From the NCBI RefSeq assembly GCF_014174375.1, contig NZ_JABEQE010000001.1, positions 310,001 to 374,000 of the forward strand: 64,000 nucleotides of DNA, written 5' to 3'. Source of the stretch: Gluconacetobacter asukensis (lineage in GTDB: Bacteria; Pseudomonadota; Alphaproteobacteria; Acetobacterales; Acetobacteraceae). Shown piece after piece: positions 1-8,882 of this stretch. How positions within the stretch are numbered: the stretch's first letter is position 1; the number at the start of each line of letters is the position of its first letter. The translations under genes were made by a program, and so were the position numbers. Under the pieces are notes generated by a model that made no database searches, was not told where the DNA came from, and saw only the letters and a program-made list of their open reading frames with translations.

Positions 1-727
1 CCTGCGCGCCACCGGCAATCACGGCCTCGATCACCGGCCCGATATCGTCGCGGGCCAGATCGGGCGCCAGCTTGACCAGCAGTGGCGGCCGGTCGGGATG
101 GGCCTCGCCGATCGCCTGCAGGATCGCCTGCAGCCGGTCGGCCTGCTGCAGGTCACGCAGGCCGGGCGTGTTGGGCGATGACAGGTTCAGTACAATATAG
201 TCCGCATAATGCTTCACGCGCCCGACCAGACGGGGATAGTCGCGCTCGGGGTCGGCACCATTCTTGTTGATGCCCAGATTGGCCCCCACCGGCACCCGTG
301 CGCCGGCGCCATTGCCCTTGGCAGGCAGCTTGTGCAGCCGCGCCATGCGGACCGCGAACCGGTCGATGCCCTGGTTGTTGAAACCCATGCGGTTGATGAT
401 CGCCCGGTCTTCCGTCAACCGGAACAGGCGCGGACGCGGGTTACCTTCCTGCGGCAGCGGCGTCACCGTTCCGGCCTCGACAAAGCCGAACCCGATCCGC
501 GCCAGCGGCCGGATCACCTGGGCGTTCTTGTCGAAACCGGCGGCAATGCCGATCGGGTTGGGAAAGCGCAGCCCCATCGCCCGCACCGACAGGGCCGGAT
601 CGTCCCGGCCCGAGCCATTGCCGCCCCCCAGACCGAGCATGAGGGCATCCAGGGCCAGGCGATGCGCGTCCTCAGGGTCCAGCCGCCGCACCAGCTTCAT
701 CAGCATATTCGACACGATATCCATCAT
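1..727 (-). CDS. pyrD: dihydroorotate dehydrogenase (quinone), class 2; C-terminus beyond window edge
   Basis: Oxidises dihydroorotate to orotate in pyrimidine synthesis, passing electrons through FMN to quinone at the inner membrane. The visible 242 codons include the class 2 FMN-binding stretch [13 protein letters not shown], the segment RMGFNNQG, and the [12 protein letters not shown] segment that carries the class 2 catalytic serine. The N-terminus starts MMDIVSNM; either of the two adjacent ATGs could be used and the Shine-Dalgarno is weak. The frame stays open to base 1, so roughly the last third of the protein is missing only because the window ends. No operon partner is visible on the start side, where a structured repeat region lies. 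Confidence 0.93.
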   Translation of the reverse strand, partial: MMDIVSNMLMKLVRRLDPEDAHRLALDALMLGLGGGNGSGRDDPALSVRAMGLRFPNPIGIAAGFDKNAQVIRPLARIGFGFVEAGTVTPLPQEGNPRPRLFRLTEDRAIINRMGFNNQGIDRFAVRMARLHKLPAKGNGAGARVPVGANLGINKNGADPERDYPRLVGRVKHYADYIVLNLSSPNTPGLRDLQQADRLQAILQAIGEAHPDRPPLLVKLAPDLARDDIGPVIEAVIAGGAQ

Positions 728-895
728 GACCCGATTTTCTGCCGTACATCCCCGGACGTTAAAAGGGCCTCGCGGGAAAAACCCCGCCCGGCGCCCGGTC
801 TCACGATCACGATGAAATTGTCAGAGCCTGCTTGAAAAGGTGGGCCGGTAAGCCCGAGCCACCATTACGCATCACCAATCAGCCGCAAAGAGTCT

Positions 896-1031
896 GCCCG
901 GAAATGTGGGCTGGTGAGCGAGAGGGCCGCGCAGCGGCACGCCCGTCGCGTGTCTCCGAGCACCGAAGCGGAGCGACCTTCAACTCGTAAGCATCGGAGC
1001 GCAGGAAACGGGCGTCGGATCGCCGCCAGCG
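896..1031. repeat. structured intergenic repeat, copy A (partly degenerate)
   Basis: About 135 bp closely similar to copy B (1057-1213), which follows 25 bp later. It has the same order of blocks: GCTGGTGAGCG at the left, a GC hairpin, CGAGCACCGAAGCGGAGCG, then GAGCGCAGGAAACG and GTCGGATCGCCGCCAGC at the right. The hairpins are less perfectly paired than in copy B (one mismatch in the first arm, an eroded second arm) and the outer stem is missing, so this looks like a decaying copy. Confidence 0.8.
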
Positions 1032-1056
1032 AAGCATCAAAGGATGCCTCTCAAAA

Positions 1057-1213
1057 GCCTGACTGGAAATGGGGGCTGGTGAGCGAGAGTGCCGCGCAGC
1101 GGCACGCCCGTCGTGGGTTTCCGAGCACCGAAGCGGAGCGACCTTCAGGTCGTGAGCATCGGAGCGCAGGAAACGCGCGTCGGATCGCCACCAGCGCGCA
1201 TTTCCAGTCAGGC
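1057..1213. repeat. structured intergenic repeat, copy B (complete, multi-branched inverted repeat)
   Basis: A 157-bp unit closed by a perfect 15-bp inverted repeat (GCCTGACTGGAAATG at 1057-1071 with its complement at 1199-1213), continued by CTGGTG (1076-1081) with CACCAG (1189-1194). Inside are two arms: GTGCCGC-GCA-GCGGCAC (1089-1105), and a GTTTCC/GGAAAC stem (1117-1122 with 1169-1174) topped by CGACCT-TC-AGGTCG (1139-1152). It ends 3 bp before the fumC stop codon, so it lies at the 3' end of the fumC transcript. A second complete copy is at 23865-24023. Confidence 0.88.
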
Positions 1214-1215
1214 TT

Positions 1216-2664
1216 TCAGGCGCCGGCTATTCCGTGGCCTACCATATCGATCGGCCGCACCAGACGGTCGAACGTTTCCGCATTCACCAGCCCCGATCGC
1301 AAGGCCGCGTCGCGCAGCGACAGATCATGCTCCATCGCGTCATGCGCGATCGCCGAGGCCCGGTCGTAACCGATGGCGGGCGTCAGCGCTGTCACCAGCA
1401 TCACCGATCCTTCGACATAGCGGCGAATCCGCTCGAGATTCAGTTGCGTCCCCTCCACCGAGAAGGTCCGGAACGACCGGCAGCCATCGGCCAGTATGCG
1501 CAGGGAATGCAGCACGTTCGCGATCACGACCGGACGCATCACGTTCAGTTCGAATTGCCCCTGACTGCCCGCGAAGGCCACAGCGGCATCGTTGCCCAGA
1601 ATCTGGGTACAGATCATGACCATGGCCTCGCACTGGGTCGGATTGACCTTGCCCGGCATGATCGACGACCCCGGCTCGTTCGCCGGCAGGGACAGTTCCG
1701 CCAATCCGCATCGCGGACCGGAGCCCAGCCAGCGCATGTCGTTGGCGATCTTCATCAGCACCACGGCGCATCCGCGAATGGCGGACGACACGCGCACCAT
1801 CGCATCCAGCCCGGCAAGGGCTGCGAATTTATTGGGCGCGGTCACGAACGCAGCACCGGTCAGTTCCGCCAGCCGGGCCGCGATCGCCTTCCCGAAACCC
1901 GCCGGCGCGTTCAGCCCGGTTCCCACCGCCGTACCGCCGGCCGCCAGCTCCAGCGCGCTTTCACGCGCGGCCTGCACGGCACGCATGGCATCGCGAATCT
2001 GATGCGCCCAGCCCGACCATTCCTGACCGACCGTCAGCGGCACCGCATCCTGCAGGTGGGTGCGGCCGACTTTCACGACATCCTGCCATTCGCGTGACCG
2101 GGCCTCGATCAACCCGGCCAGCGCGTCCAGTTCCGGCAGCAGGCCCGCATCGATCCCGCGCACCGTCGCCACATGCATGGCGGTGGGAAAAGTGTCGTTG
2201 CTGGACTGCCCCATATTGACATCATCATTGGGGTGAATCGGCTTCTGGCTTCCCGGCTCGCCACCCAGCAACTGGATCGCACGATTGGCGATCACCTCGT
2301 TGACGTTCATGTTGGTCTGCGTACCTGACCCGGTCTGCCAGACGAACAATGGAAAATGCGCGTCCAGCCGCCCGTCCGCGACCTCGTCCGCCGCCTGCAT
2401 GATGGCGGCAGCCTTCCAGTCGGGCAGGCGCCCGGCCTCCTGGTTCACCAACGCCGCCGCCTTCTTCACCAGACCATAGGCCCGGCAGAGTTCCAGCGGC
2501 ATGCGGTCGGTGCCGATCGAAAAATGAATCAGGCTGCGCTGCGTCTGCGCCCCCCAATAGCGGTCGGCCGGCACCGGCAGCGCGCCCAGCGCGTCATGCT
2601 CCTGCCGCTCGCCCTGCGCATTCAGGCCGATCGGCAGATCGGAATGCAGTCGGTATTCGGACAT
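1216..2664 (-). CDS. fumC: fumarate hydratase, class II
   Basis: Interconverts fumarate and L-malate in the TCA cycle; cytosolic homotetramer of the aspartase/fumarase family. The family signature GSSIMPGKVNPTQCEA is present, as are the substrate-binding segments SGTQTNMNVNEV and SSNDTFPTAMH and the HLQDAVPLTVGQE segment. The 482-residue length is a little above the usual 460-470 because of an N-terminal extension (about 25 residues before the YWGAQTQRS motif). I chose the ATG at 2664 because a GGAGG lies 8 bases upstream; an upstream in-frame ATG at 2682 has no such site. It is transcribed alone, with a structured repeat immediately after the stop. Confidence 0.95.
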   Translation of the reverse strand: MSEYRLHSDLPIGLNAQGERQEHDALGALPVPADRYWGAQTQRSLIHFSIGTDRMPLELCRAYGLVKKAAALVNQEAGRLPDWKAAAIMQAADEVADGRLDAHFPLFVWQTGSGTQTNMNVNEVIANRAIQLLGGEPGSQKPIHPNDDVNMGQSSNDTFPTAMHVATVRGIDAGLLPELDALAGLIEARSREWQDVVKVGRTHLQDAVPLTVGQEWSGWAHQIRDAMRAVQAARESALELAAGGTAVGTGLNAPAGFGKAIAARLAELTGAAFVTAPNKFAALAGLDAMVRVSSAIRGCAVVLMKIANDMRWLGSGPRCGLAELSLPANEPGSSIMPGKVNPTQCEAMVMICTQILGNDAAVAFAGSQGQFELNVMRPVVIANVLHSLRILADGCRSFRTFSVEGTQLNLERIRRYVEGSVMLVTALTPAIGYDRASAIAHDAMEHDLSLRDAALRSGLVNAETFDRLVRPIDMVGHGIAGA

Positions 2665-2903
2665 GTCGTCATCCTCCGTCACGTCAGATCACGTCGCCAC
2701 GACCGGCATATCCGGCCAGCCGTCCGCGGCACGGTGCCACCCCGACCGACTCACCGTCCACCGAATCCCCCATCACCAATTCGGCATGAATCGCAAGCAT
2801 CCCGCCTGTCGGAGACTGTCTTGGAACCCATGGGTCAGTGCGCGTCGTTTGCACTGGGCAATGCCCGCCAACCCGCCTTCTCCGAACGCCCCCGAAACCG
2901 CCA

Positions 2904-2941
2904 GAAAGAAAAAGGGCGGCACGTCCATGACGTGCCGCCCC
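2904..2941 (-). terminator. intrinsic terminator of the H1-like gene
   Basis: An 11-bp perfect stem GGGCGGCACGT / ACGTGCCGCCC (2914-2924 and 2930-2940) with a 5-base loop. Read on the minus strand it is followed by a run of T (complement of GAAAGAAAAA at 2904-2913). It lies about 45 bp downstream of the stop of the minus-strand gene ending at 2986. Confidence 0.85.
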
Positions 2942-2985
2942 TTTCCAATCAACGCTTGTTCGCCTGCGGCGCGATACGCCGGACG

Positions 2986-3936
2986 TTACTGGCCGCGCGC
3001 GGCTGCCAGACGGGCCAGACGCACCTGCTTGCGCGCTTCGCGCGCCTCACGCCATGCGTCGACCGCCGTGCGATCCCCTTTCGCCATGCGGCGGCCGGTT
3101 CCACGCTGCGGCGTCGGCGCGGCCTTGGCGGCAACCGCCTTCTTGGCCGGTGCCGGCGCCTTGGCACCCTTGGCCGGAACCTTCCCGGCCTTGGCAACGG
3201 TCTTCGCGGTGGGCTTCGGCGCGGCCTTCTTCACGGCGGCCTTCGCCGGAGCCTTGGCCACCGGCTTGGCGACGTCCTTCGGCGCGGCCTTCCGGCCAGC
3301 GGACGCCTTGGCCTTCACGGCAGTCGCCTTCACTTCGGGCTTCGGCGCTTCCTTGACCGACTTCGTCGTGGCCTTGCGCGCTTTTACCGAAGCCGGCTTC
3401 GCTTCCACGACCACGGCGGCACGGGCCTTCGCACCCCGCTTCGGGGCCTCGACCGGCGCAACGGCAACCGCTTCCTTCCGACGGGCCGGAGCCTTGGCAG
3501 GCACCACCGGCGCCACCACGACAGCGGCCTTGCGCGTCGTGCGGGCCTTGGCAGCAGGCTTCTTGGCCGTCGCGGCAACCGACTTGGCGGGCTTGCGGGG
3601 CGACGTCACAGCTTCTTCCGCAACGGGGCCGACCTTCAGCGCCGTGCGCGGCGTTCCACGACGCCGCGCGGGCGCAGGCGGAACCGGCGCAGCAACGGGC
3701 TCGACCGCCACCTTGGCCGCCTTGGCAGCGCGCGTGCGACGCGCCGGCTTTTCCTCGGCCTTGGCCGCGACGGGGGCCGGCGCGACAGGGACCGTTTCAA
3801 TCTTGGGTGCGGCGGCCTTAGCCTTCCCGCGGCCGCGCTTCGCAGGCGCCGCCTCGGGCGCCGACGGCGCGGTCACCACGGTCTCGACATCCTTGCGGGA
3901 CGTCCGGCGCCGGGTGGGTTTCGTCTCATCACTCAT
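2986..3936 (-). CDS. histone H1-like Lys/Ala/Pro-rich nucleoid protein
   Basis: A 316-residue, very basic, low-complexity protein made mostly of Ala, Lys, Pro, Val and Arg, with repeated AKKPAAK / KAPAKA / PKPTAKT-type motifs resembling eukaryotic histone H1 tails. The last 35 residues are different (RMAKGDRTAVDAWREAREARKQVRLARLAAARGQ region) and look helical and charged, perhaps a small folded tail. Such proteins in other bacteria bind DNA non-specifically; DNA binding here is inferred from composition. Start chosen at MSDETK (AAAGG upstream) rather than 20 codons further upstream. It has its own terminator and long flanking non-coding stretches, so it is a single-gene unit. Low-complexity composition makes deeper assignment impossible. 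Confidence 0.85.
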   Translation of the reverse strand: MSDETKPTRRRTSRKDVETVVTAPSAPEAAPAKRGRGKAKAAAPKIETVPVAPAPVAAKAEEKPARRTRAAKAAKVAVEPVAAPVPPAPARRRGTPRTALKVGPVAEEAVTSPRKPAKSVAATAKKPAAKARTTRKAAVVVAPVVPAKAPARRKEAVAVAPVEAPKRGAKARAAVVVEAKPASVKARKATTKSVKEAPKPEVKATAVKAKASAGRKAAPKDVAKPVAKAPAKAAVKKAAPKPTAKTVAKAGKVPAKGAKAPAPAKKAVAAKAAPTPQRGTGRRMAKGDRTAVDAWREAREARKQVRLARLAAARGQ

Positions 3937-4701
3937 TATGGGTGCAACCTTTCGTTGTCTTGATGACCGACAGTCCGTCCGGAGCCGGTGCGCCATGACG
4001 GCGTGATCGGAAACCGGAATTCTGAAAGACCGTTTTCATTCCCCGCCATCGTCGATGGCCTGCCTGGGTGTCGGGTAAAAAAAATATCTTTCTTCTTCGG
4101 CATCATCTCGGCGTTGTGGCCGCCTCTGTCAAGTCAAAGCATTAACCGAGCCTCGTTTTTTCTTGCAGAACGCCGAAACGCACCACGCCGAAGCAGAACA
4201 CTGAACATGTTAAAATCAATTTTTTCTTTATTATTTAATAGATTTTGCAAAAGTCAAAAAATTTCTCGGTTCTTCCGCCATGTTCGTCGCGACAGTCGAC
4301 ATGCCAGGCCCCGATGCCGCGAAGGGCGGCCGGATTCCCGCGTCGCACCGGCCGGGGATGGGTGAGACGGGAAATCGTCCATGCCGTCTGGCGATTTCCC
4401 GGCGCCCTCCGACCGGCCACCCGATCCCCGAAGAACCCGCAAGCCGCGAGATTTCGAAATTCGTCGAACGAACGGGCATGAGTACCATCGCTGGAGTCAT
4501 GGGTCCGGCTATCGCGCGATGTCCCCCTCCCCGAAGCGAAAGCGATCATATCGCCCCCTGATTCCGGGAGAATCGCACCATGGCTGCCAGATAAAAAACG
4601 GTCGCCAGGAAGGCCTGCATCGGGACATGCCCGCCATGCGGCTGTCGAATGCACGATCGTGACCCGTTCGAAGACGGCATGTCGTGCTCCACCTTTCCCG
4701 T
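3937..4701. other. long intergenic region without a convincing gene
   Basis: About 765 bp between the H1-like gene and the cobU stop. The part at 4070-4265 is clearly A+T-rich compared with the neighbours and probably holds the promoter/leader of the H1-like gene. The six short open frames here have no recognisable composition or ribosome sites, and I see no tRNA or riboswitch consensus (no B12 box was found beside the cob genes). Confidence 0.5.
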
Positions 4702-5235
4702 TCACCCGGCTTTCACGATCATCGGCAGTCCGGCCACCATGAAGACAACCCGCCGCGCCGCGCATGCCACGGCCTGGTTCAGCCATCCGGCCTCATCCCG
4801 AAAGCGCCTGCCCAGCGGCGTCTCCGGCACAATACCCAGCCCCACCTCATTGCTTACCAGAACGGTCGGAGCCGACCGCCGTGCCAAAACCCGCAACACC
4901 GCACCCGTCTCGGACGCGATATCGCGTTCCGCCAGCAGCAGATTGGTCAACCACAGGGTCAGGCAATCCACCAGCACCGGCGCCTGGCCGGCTTCCTCGA
5001 GCGCACCCGCGAGGCCCAGAGGCTCTTCGACCGTCTGCCAGCCGACAGCACGATCCTCCCGATGCCGCTCGATCCGCGCTTGCATTTCCTCGTCCCACGC
5101 GCGGGCGGTGGCGATATAGATCCAGGGTGCCGGCACGGCCATGAGCAGTTGCTCGGCATGCCGGCTCTTTCCCGAGCGAACGCCACCCAGCACCAGCGTA
5201 CACTCCGTGCGCGCCTCCGTTTCCACCGATGCCAT
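4702..5235 (-). CDS. cobU: bifunctional adenosylcobinamide kinase / adenosylcobinamide-phosphate guanylyltransferase
   Basis: Phosphorylates adenosylcobinamide and transfers GMP to give adenosylcobinamide-GDP, an activated intermediate in assembly of the cobalamin lower loop. The P-loop LVLGGVRSGKSRHAEQ lies at about residues 11-26, followed by YIATARAWDEEM, the HREDRAVGWQTVEEP segment with the guanylylated-histidine region, and the C-terminal VSNEVGLGIVPETPLGRRFRD block typical of CobU/CobP. Length of 177 is normal. Start ATG at 5235 has AAGGAG 9 bases upstream; the ATG three codons upstream touches that AAGGAG and is unlikely. It is divergent from cobT, 56 bp apart. Confidence 0.93.
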   Translation of the reverse strand: MASVETEARTECTLVLGGVRSGKSRHAEQLLMAVPAPWIYIATARAWDEEMQARIERHREDRAVGWQTVEEPLGLAGALEEAGQAPVLVDCLTLWLTNLLLAERDIASETGAVLRVLARRSAPTVLVSNEVGLGIVPETPLGRRFRDEAGWLNQAVACAARRVVFMVAGLPMIVKAG

Positions 5236-5291
5236 CCTGTTCATCTCCTTATGTCTTGCACCCGGGCGCATAACGCCACACAAGAACCACC

Positions 5292-6329
5292 ATGCAAGTC
5301 CATCCCCAAGCCACCACGATTTTTTCAAGCATGGCCGACCTGCACGCCGCATGCGTCGATCTGCCGCCGCCCGACCACGCGGCTTCACAGGCCATCGCGG
5401 CGCGCGAGGCCATATTGACGAAGCCGGCCGGCAGCCTGGGCCGCCTGGAAGAGCTCGTTGCGTGGCTGGGAGCGTGGCAGGGGCGCGCAACGCCGAGCCT
5501 GGAACGCGTGCGGATCGTGATCTTCGCCGGGAATCACGGGGTCGTTCGGCAGGGTGTCTCCCCCTGGCCCGCCAGCGTCACCGCCCAGATGGTCGGCAAT
5601 TTTTCCGCCGACGGGGCCGCGATCAACCAGCTTGCCCACATCGCGGACGCTACCCTGACCGTGATACCGATGGCGGATCTGGCACCGACCGAGGATTTCA
5701 CCCTCGCCCCCGCCATGACCATTCCGGCCTTTCTGGATGCCGTCACGGCCGGTTACGCGGCGGTCGATGCCAATACCGACCTGCTGTGTCTGGGCGAAAT
5801 GGGAATCGGCAACACGACGGCTGCCGCCGCGCTGGCGGCGGCGCTGTTCGGCGGCACCGGCCGCGACTGGGCGGGCCGTGGCGCCGGACTGGATGCGGAC
5901 GGGGTGGCGCACAAGGCCGCGATCATCGACATCGCCCTGGCGCGTCACGCCACATGCTGCGACGACCCGCTGGTGGCGGCGCAAACCCTGGGTGGCTATG
6001 AGATGGCGGGCATCATGGGCGCGGTGCTGGCGGCGCGGCATCGGCGCATTCCGGTCCTGCTCGATGGCTTCGTCTGCAGCGCCGCCGCGGCACCGCTCCG
6101 GCGGCTGAACCCGATGGGATTGACCCACACCAGCCTGTCGCACCGCTCGGCCGAGGCCGCCCATCACGCGCTGGCAGGTTTTATGGGCCTGAACCCGCTG
6201 CTGGATCTCGGCCTGCGGCTGGGCGAAGCCTCGGGTGCCGCGCTTGCCGTGCCGCTGCTGCGGGCGGCACTGGCCTGCCACACCGGCATGGCCAGCTTCG
6301 CCGACGCGGGCGTCAGCGAGCGGACATGA
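5292..6329 (+). CDS. cobT: nicotinate-nucleotide--dimethylbenzimidazole phosphoribosyltransferase
   Basis: Makes alpha-ribazole phosphate from 5,6-dimethylbenzimidazole and nicotinate mononucleotide, the lower-ligand branch of cobalamin synthesis. Diagnostic segments are FAGNHGVVRQGVS (about residue 78), the LGEMGIGNTTAAAAL block, and the C-terminal RLGEASGAALA with the glutamate that corresponds to the catalytic Glu317 of the Salmonella enzyme. The 345-residue length is standard. A second in-frame ATG (5331) is possible. The stop overlaps the cobS start by 4 bp (ATGA), so the two are translationally coupled. Confidence 0.95.
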   Translation: MQVHPQATTIFSSMADLHAACVDLPPPDHAASQAIAAREAILTKPAGSLGRLEELVAWLGAWQGRATPSLERVRIVIFAGNHGVVRQGVSPWPASVTAQMVGNFSADGAAINQLAHIADATLTVIPMADLAPTEDFTLAPAMTIPAFLDAVTAGYAAVDANTDLLCLGEMGIGNTTAAAALAAALFGGTGRDWAGRGAGLDADGVAHKAAIIDIALARHATCCDDPLVAAQTLGGYEMAGIMGAVLAARHRRIPVLLDGFVCSAAAAPLRRLNPMGLTHTSLSHRSAEAAHHALAGFMGLNPLLDLGLRLGEASGAALAVPLLRAALACHTGMASFADAGVSERT

Positions 6330-7090
6330 TCTGGCCGGCCCGGTGCCGCTCCGATCTGGCGGCCGGTATCGGCCTGCTGACGCGGCTGCCCGTGGGCTGG
6401 CTGTCCACGGACGCTGCCGGGATGGATCTGGGCCGTTCGGTATGGACATGGCCGCTGGTGGGCCTGGCCCTGGGGGCCATGGGCGGCCTGGTGCTGGGCG
6501 GTCTGGCGTCGGTGGGGCTGGACCGCCACCTGGCCGCCGCATGGGCGGTGGCACTGCAGATCCTGCTGACCGGCGGCCTGCATGAGGACGGGCTGGCAGA
6601 CACGGCCGACGGTTTCGGCGGCGGCCGGGACCGGGAACGGAAGCTGGCGATCATGCGCGACAGCCGGATCGGCAGTTACGGCGCCCTGGCCTTGGGCATG
6701 GCCCTGCTGATCCGGGTGACCGCGGCGGCGGCAGCCCCCCACCCTGCCATCGCGATGGCCCTCGCCGGCGGGCTGGGCCGGGCCGCGATGGCCGGCCTGT
6801 CCGCGACCATGAAGCCGGCCCGGCAGGACGGGCTGGCCGCCACGCTGCCCGGCATCCCGCGCCCGGCATTGGCGGCCTGCCTGCTGATCCCCCTGGCGGC
6901 CGCGCTGCTGCTGCTGCCGGTCGGCAGAGCGTTTCAATCCTGCGGTGCCGCGGCGCTCGCGGCCATCTTGTTCGGGCGCCTGACGCGACAGCAGATCGGC
7001 GGCCTGACGGGCGACGTCCTGGGTGCCACCGCCATCGGCGTCGAATGCTGCATCCTGACCCTGCTGAGCATCGCCGCCGCGCCGGCCTGA
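6326..7090 (+). CDS. cobS: adenosylcobinamide-GDP ribazoletransferase (cobalamin synthase)
   Basis: Integral membrane enzyme that joins adenosylcobinamide-GDP and alpha-ribazole (phosphate), the final assembly step of the pathway shared with cobU and cobT. The strongly conserved LHEDGLADTADGFGGG metal-binding motif is near residue 92, followed by MRDSRIGSYG and, near the C-terminus, IGGLTGDVLGA. Several hydrophobic helices are evident. 254 residues is normal. It has no later cobalamin gene beside it, so only the nucleotide-loop assembly module is present in this window. Confidence 0.95.
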   Translation: MIWPARCRSDLAAGIGLLTRLPVGWLSTDAAGMDLGRSVWTWPLVGLALGAMGGLVLGGLASVGLDRHLAAAWAVALQILLTGGLHEDGLADTADGFGGGRDRERKLAIMRDSRIGSYGALALGMALLIRVTAAAAAPHPAIAMALAGGLGRAAMAGLSATMKPARQDGLAATLPGIPRPALAACLLIPLAAALLLLPVGRAFQSCGAAALAAILFGRLTRQQIGGLTGDVLGATAIGVECCILTLLSIAAAPA

Positions 7091-7284
7091 CCGGTAACCA
7101 GGCGGGCCCATCACATACGCATGATTGCCCTTCCCCCTGCTTGTGCCGGTATCCGGCCGCACCAGATCCTTCTCAGAGCCTGATTGCCAGATACGCGCCG
7201 GTGACGATCCGGCTGGTGTTTCCAGACAGGCTGCACGGCGCACGCAATCCGCGCGCCAGGATTCTGTTGGAAGGAAAACAGGTC

Positions 7285-7434
7285 ATGGACAATAAACGCC
7301 TGGCCGGAATCCCCGGCGAAGATGCCGCGAGCAAGACCCGGCAGGTCATCGGCGGCGTTATCGTGGTGGCCGTGCTGGTCGCCGCGATCATCGTCAGCAT
7401 CCTGGTCTCCCCGACGATTATCCCTCCCCACTGA
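7285..7434 (+). CDS. 49-residue single-pass membrane protein
   Basis: Short protein with a polar N-terminus (MDNKRLAGIPGEDAASKTRQ) followed by one strong transmembrane helix of about 22 residues (VIGGVIVVAVLVAAIIVSIL) and a Pro-rich tail. A good Shine-Dalgarno, GGAAGGA, lies about 9 bases before the ATG, which is the main reason to call it a gene. No family is recognised. It stands alone between cobS and the SMR gene with about 195 and 120 bp of flanking DNA. Confidence 0.6.
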   Translation: MDNKRLAGIPGEDAASKTRQVIGGVIVVAVLVAAIIVSILVSPTIIPPH

Positions 7435-7555
7435 AACGGCAGTGAAGGGCCCGGACGGGTAACGGCCCCGGCACAGCTTCCCAAACGGGTTCCGGTTCAG
7501 GCATGATCCGCCGCACCGGAACCCGCCGGAATCCCACCGAGGACCCGTGTGACAC

Positions 7556-7888
7556 GTGACGACTTACCTGTATCTCGCCACGGCCATCATCGCCGAAGTC
7601 TTTGCGACATCATCCCTTAAATATACGGCCCAGTTCACCCGGCCCTTACCCACGCTGCTGACCTTCGGCGGGTACGGGGTGGCGTTCTTCTTCCTGTCGC
7701 TGACCCTGCGGGTGATGCCGACAGGCATTGCCTACGCCATCTGGTCGGGCGCAGGCATCGTGCTGATCTCCGCCATCAACTGGATCTGGCTGAAACAGCG
7801 CCTTGACGCCCCGGCTTTGGCCGGCATGGCGCTGATCATACTGGGCGTCGCCGTCATCAACCTGTTCTCCCGCACCACCGGGCACTGA
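7556..7888 (+). CDS. small multidrug resistance (SMR/EmrE-type) transporter
   Basis: A 110-residue four-helix inner-membrane antiporter of the SMR family, which exports cationic drugs or guanidinium-type compounds in exchange for protons. The first helix has the key glutamate in the context IIAEVFATSSLK (Glu14), and the GIAYAIWSGAGIV and LGVAVINL blocks of helices 3 and 4 fit the EmrE/QacE branch. Start codon is GTG. Substrate cannot be told from sequence. I looked for a guanidine riboswitch in the 120 bp upstream and could not make a consensus fit. Confidence 0.92.
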   Translation: MTTYLYLATAIIAEVFATSSLKYTAQFTRPLPTLLTFGGYGVAFFFLSLTLRVMPTGIAYAIWSGAGIVLISAINWIWLKQRLDAPALAGMALIILGVAVINLFSRTTGH

Positions 7889-7912
7889 CGCGGCGAGGCC
7901 GGCAGATGACCG

Positions 7913-8338
7913 TCAATGAACCTGCAACTGGGCCCGCGCCTCGCCAGCAGGACGGGCGGCGGTATGCAGGTTGACATAGACACGGCCCGCCCGCAGTTCC
8001 TTGACCTGCTCCGGCGTCAGGACCACGGCGCCACTGAGCGGGCTGGTATAGGGTCCCTGGATCGGCGCCAGCACGCCGGCATCCTGGCCCGGATCGGCCG
8101 GACCATGGAAATGGGCCGCAACGACGGCACCGCTCAGTCCGCGCCATGTGATGCGATAGGTCACCATGTTCCGTTTTTCGTTCAAGGTGCCCGTCACGCT
8201 TCCCGTCGGGTGATCGTTCGCGCCAGCCACGGGGACGAATTCGCCCGTCACCTGCAGGGTTCGCCCCTCGGCCACGGCGATGGATGACGCGATCGGCGCG
8301 GCCAACAGCAGGCCGCCGAACAGCAGGGAACAACGCAT
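7913..8338 (-). CDS. exported CHRD-domain protein
   Basis: 141-residue protein with an N-terminal signal peptide (LLFGGLLLAAPIASSIAVAEG) and a CHRD (chordin-type) domain. Typical family segments are HFHGPADPG, LSGAVVLTPEQVKEL and VYVNLHTAARPAGEARAQL. CHRD domains occur in secreted proteins of unknown function in bacteria. The start at 8338 is preceded by GGAG at a good distance; the open frame extends much further upstream but that part does not look coding. Location periplasmic or extracytoplasmic, function unknown. Confidence 0.88.
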   Translation of the reverse strand: MRCSLLFGGLLLAAPIASSIAVAEGRTLQVTGEFVPVAGANDHPTGSVTGTLNEKRNMVTYRITWRGLSGAVVAAHFHGPADPGQDAGVLAPIQGPYTSPLSGAVVLTPEQVKELRAGRVYVNLHTAARPAGEARAQLQVH

Positions 8339-8430
8339 GATCCCGATCTCCATTGAAACAGACAGGTTGAACACGAACCCGCCGGACGCGGCGCTGGTCC
8401 GCGCGTCCGGTCCGGGCATCATGCCGCCAG

Positions 8431-8565
8431 TCAGATATCCAGACCAGCCGACCGGTTCAGGGCCGACAGATCCGGATCGATCCGCGTATCGACAAATCGC
8501 GCGAGCTGAATGCCACAGGCAACAAGCAGAACCGACGCCAGGCTCATCATTCCCAGATAGACCAT
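8431..8565 (-). CDS. 44-residue small membrane protein
   Basis: Begins MVYLGMMSLASVLLVACGIQL, one hydrophobic helix near the N-terminus followed by a polar tail with Arg and Asp. The ATG has a near-perfect ribosome site, CAGGAGGG, six bases upstream, which makes a real small gene likely. It is 92 bp upstream of the CHRD gene on the same strand, so the two may be co-transcribed. No family recognised; it resembles small transporter-accessory peptides in size only. Confidence 0.6.
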   Translation of the reverse strand: MVYLGMMSLASVLLVACGIQLARFVDTRIDPDLSALNRSAGLDI

Positions 8566-8882
8566 TATGCCCTCCTGATGAAAACCAATCCGATCGTGTC
8601 TGCAATGGCCGCCTCCTGTGCTCGAATCATGGCAAGAGGCAGGCTTTTTTTCAGCATGGGTCGCCGTCCAGGCGGGGCGAACCGGGCCCATCCGCGTTTC
8701 TATACGCGCGCGAACAGATATTCCCGTTAACTTAATAAGACGCGCGGGTGACAACGCCCCAACGTCCGATAACGGCATAAGGTTGCGCCGCCATGCTGCC
8801 GCCTGTCCATTTGCCCAAGGGCTGGACAGCCACCTGCCGCCACCACACATCATGCAGGTGGCACCCCAAGGGAATCCCAGCC
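8566..8882. other. non-coding stretch between divergent small genes
   Basis: Roughly 315 bp that must hold the promoters of the minus-strand small protein/CHRD pair and of the plus-strand gene at 8883. I see no tRNA, terminator or clear operator in it. Confidence 0.4.

Noticed and set aside
896-1213. tRNA or group II intron as explanation for the cloverleaf-like repeats
   Set aside because: No T-loop, anticodon arm or CCA end, and no intron domain V or reverse transcriptase; the structure is only superficially similar.
2356-4006. Two long plus-strand frames opposite fumC and the H1-like gene
   Set aside because: They extend from antisense of fumC through the terminator into antisense of the Lys/Ala-rich gene, with no motif; composition mirrors the low-complexity gene.
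4702-5300. Cobalamin riboswitch near cobU/cobT
   Set aside because: The 56-bp gap between the divergent genes is too short and I found no B12-box-like sequence there or in the long region past cobU.
7435-7555. Guanidine riboswitch before the SMR gene
   Set aside because: CCGGACGGG recalls parts of guanidine aptamers but the remaining conserved bases and the second stem could not be fitted.
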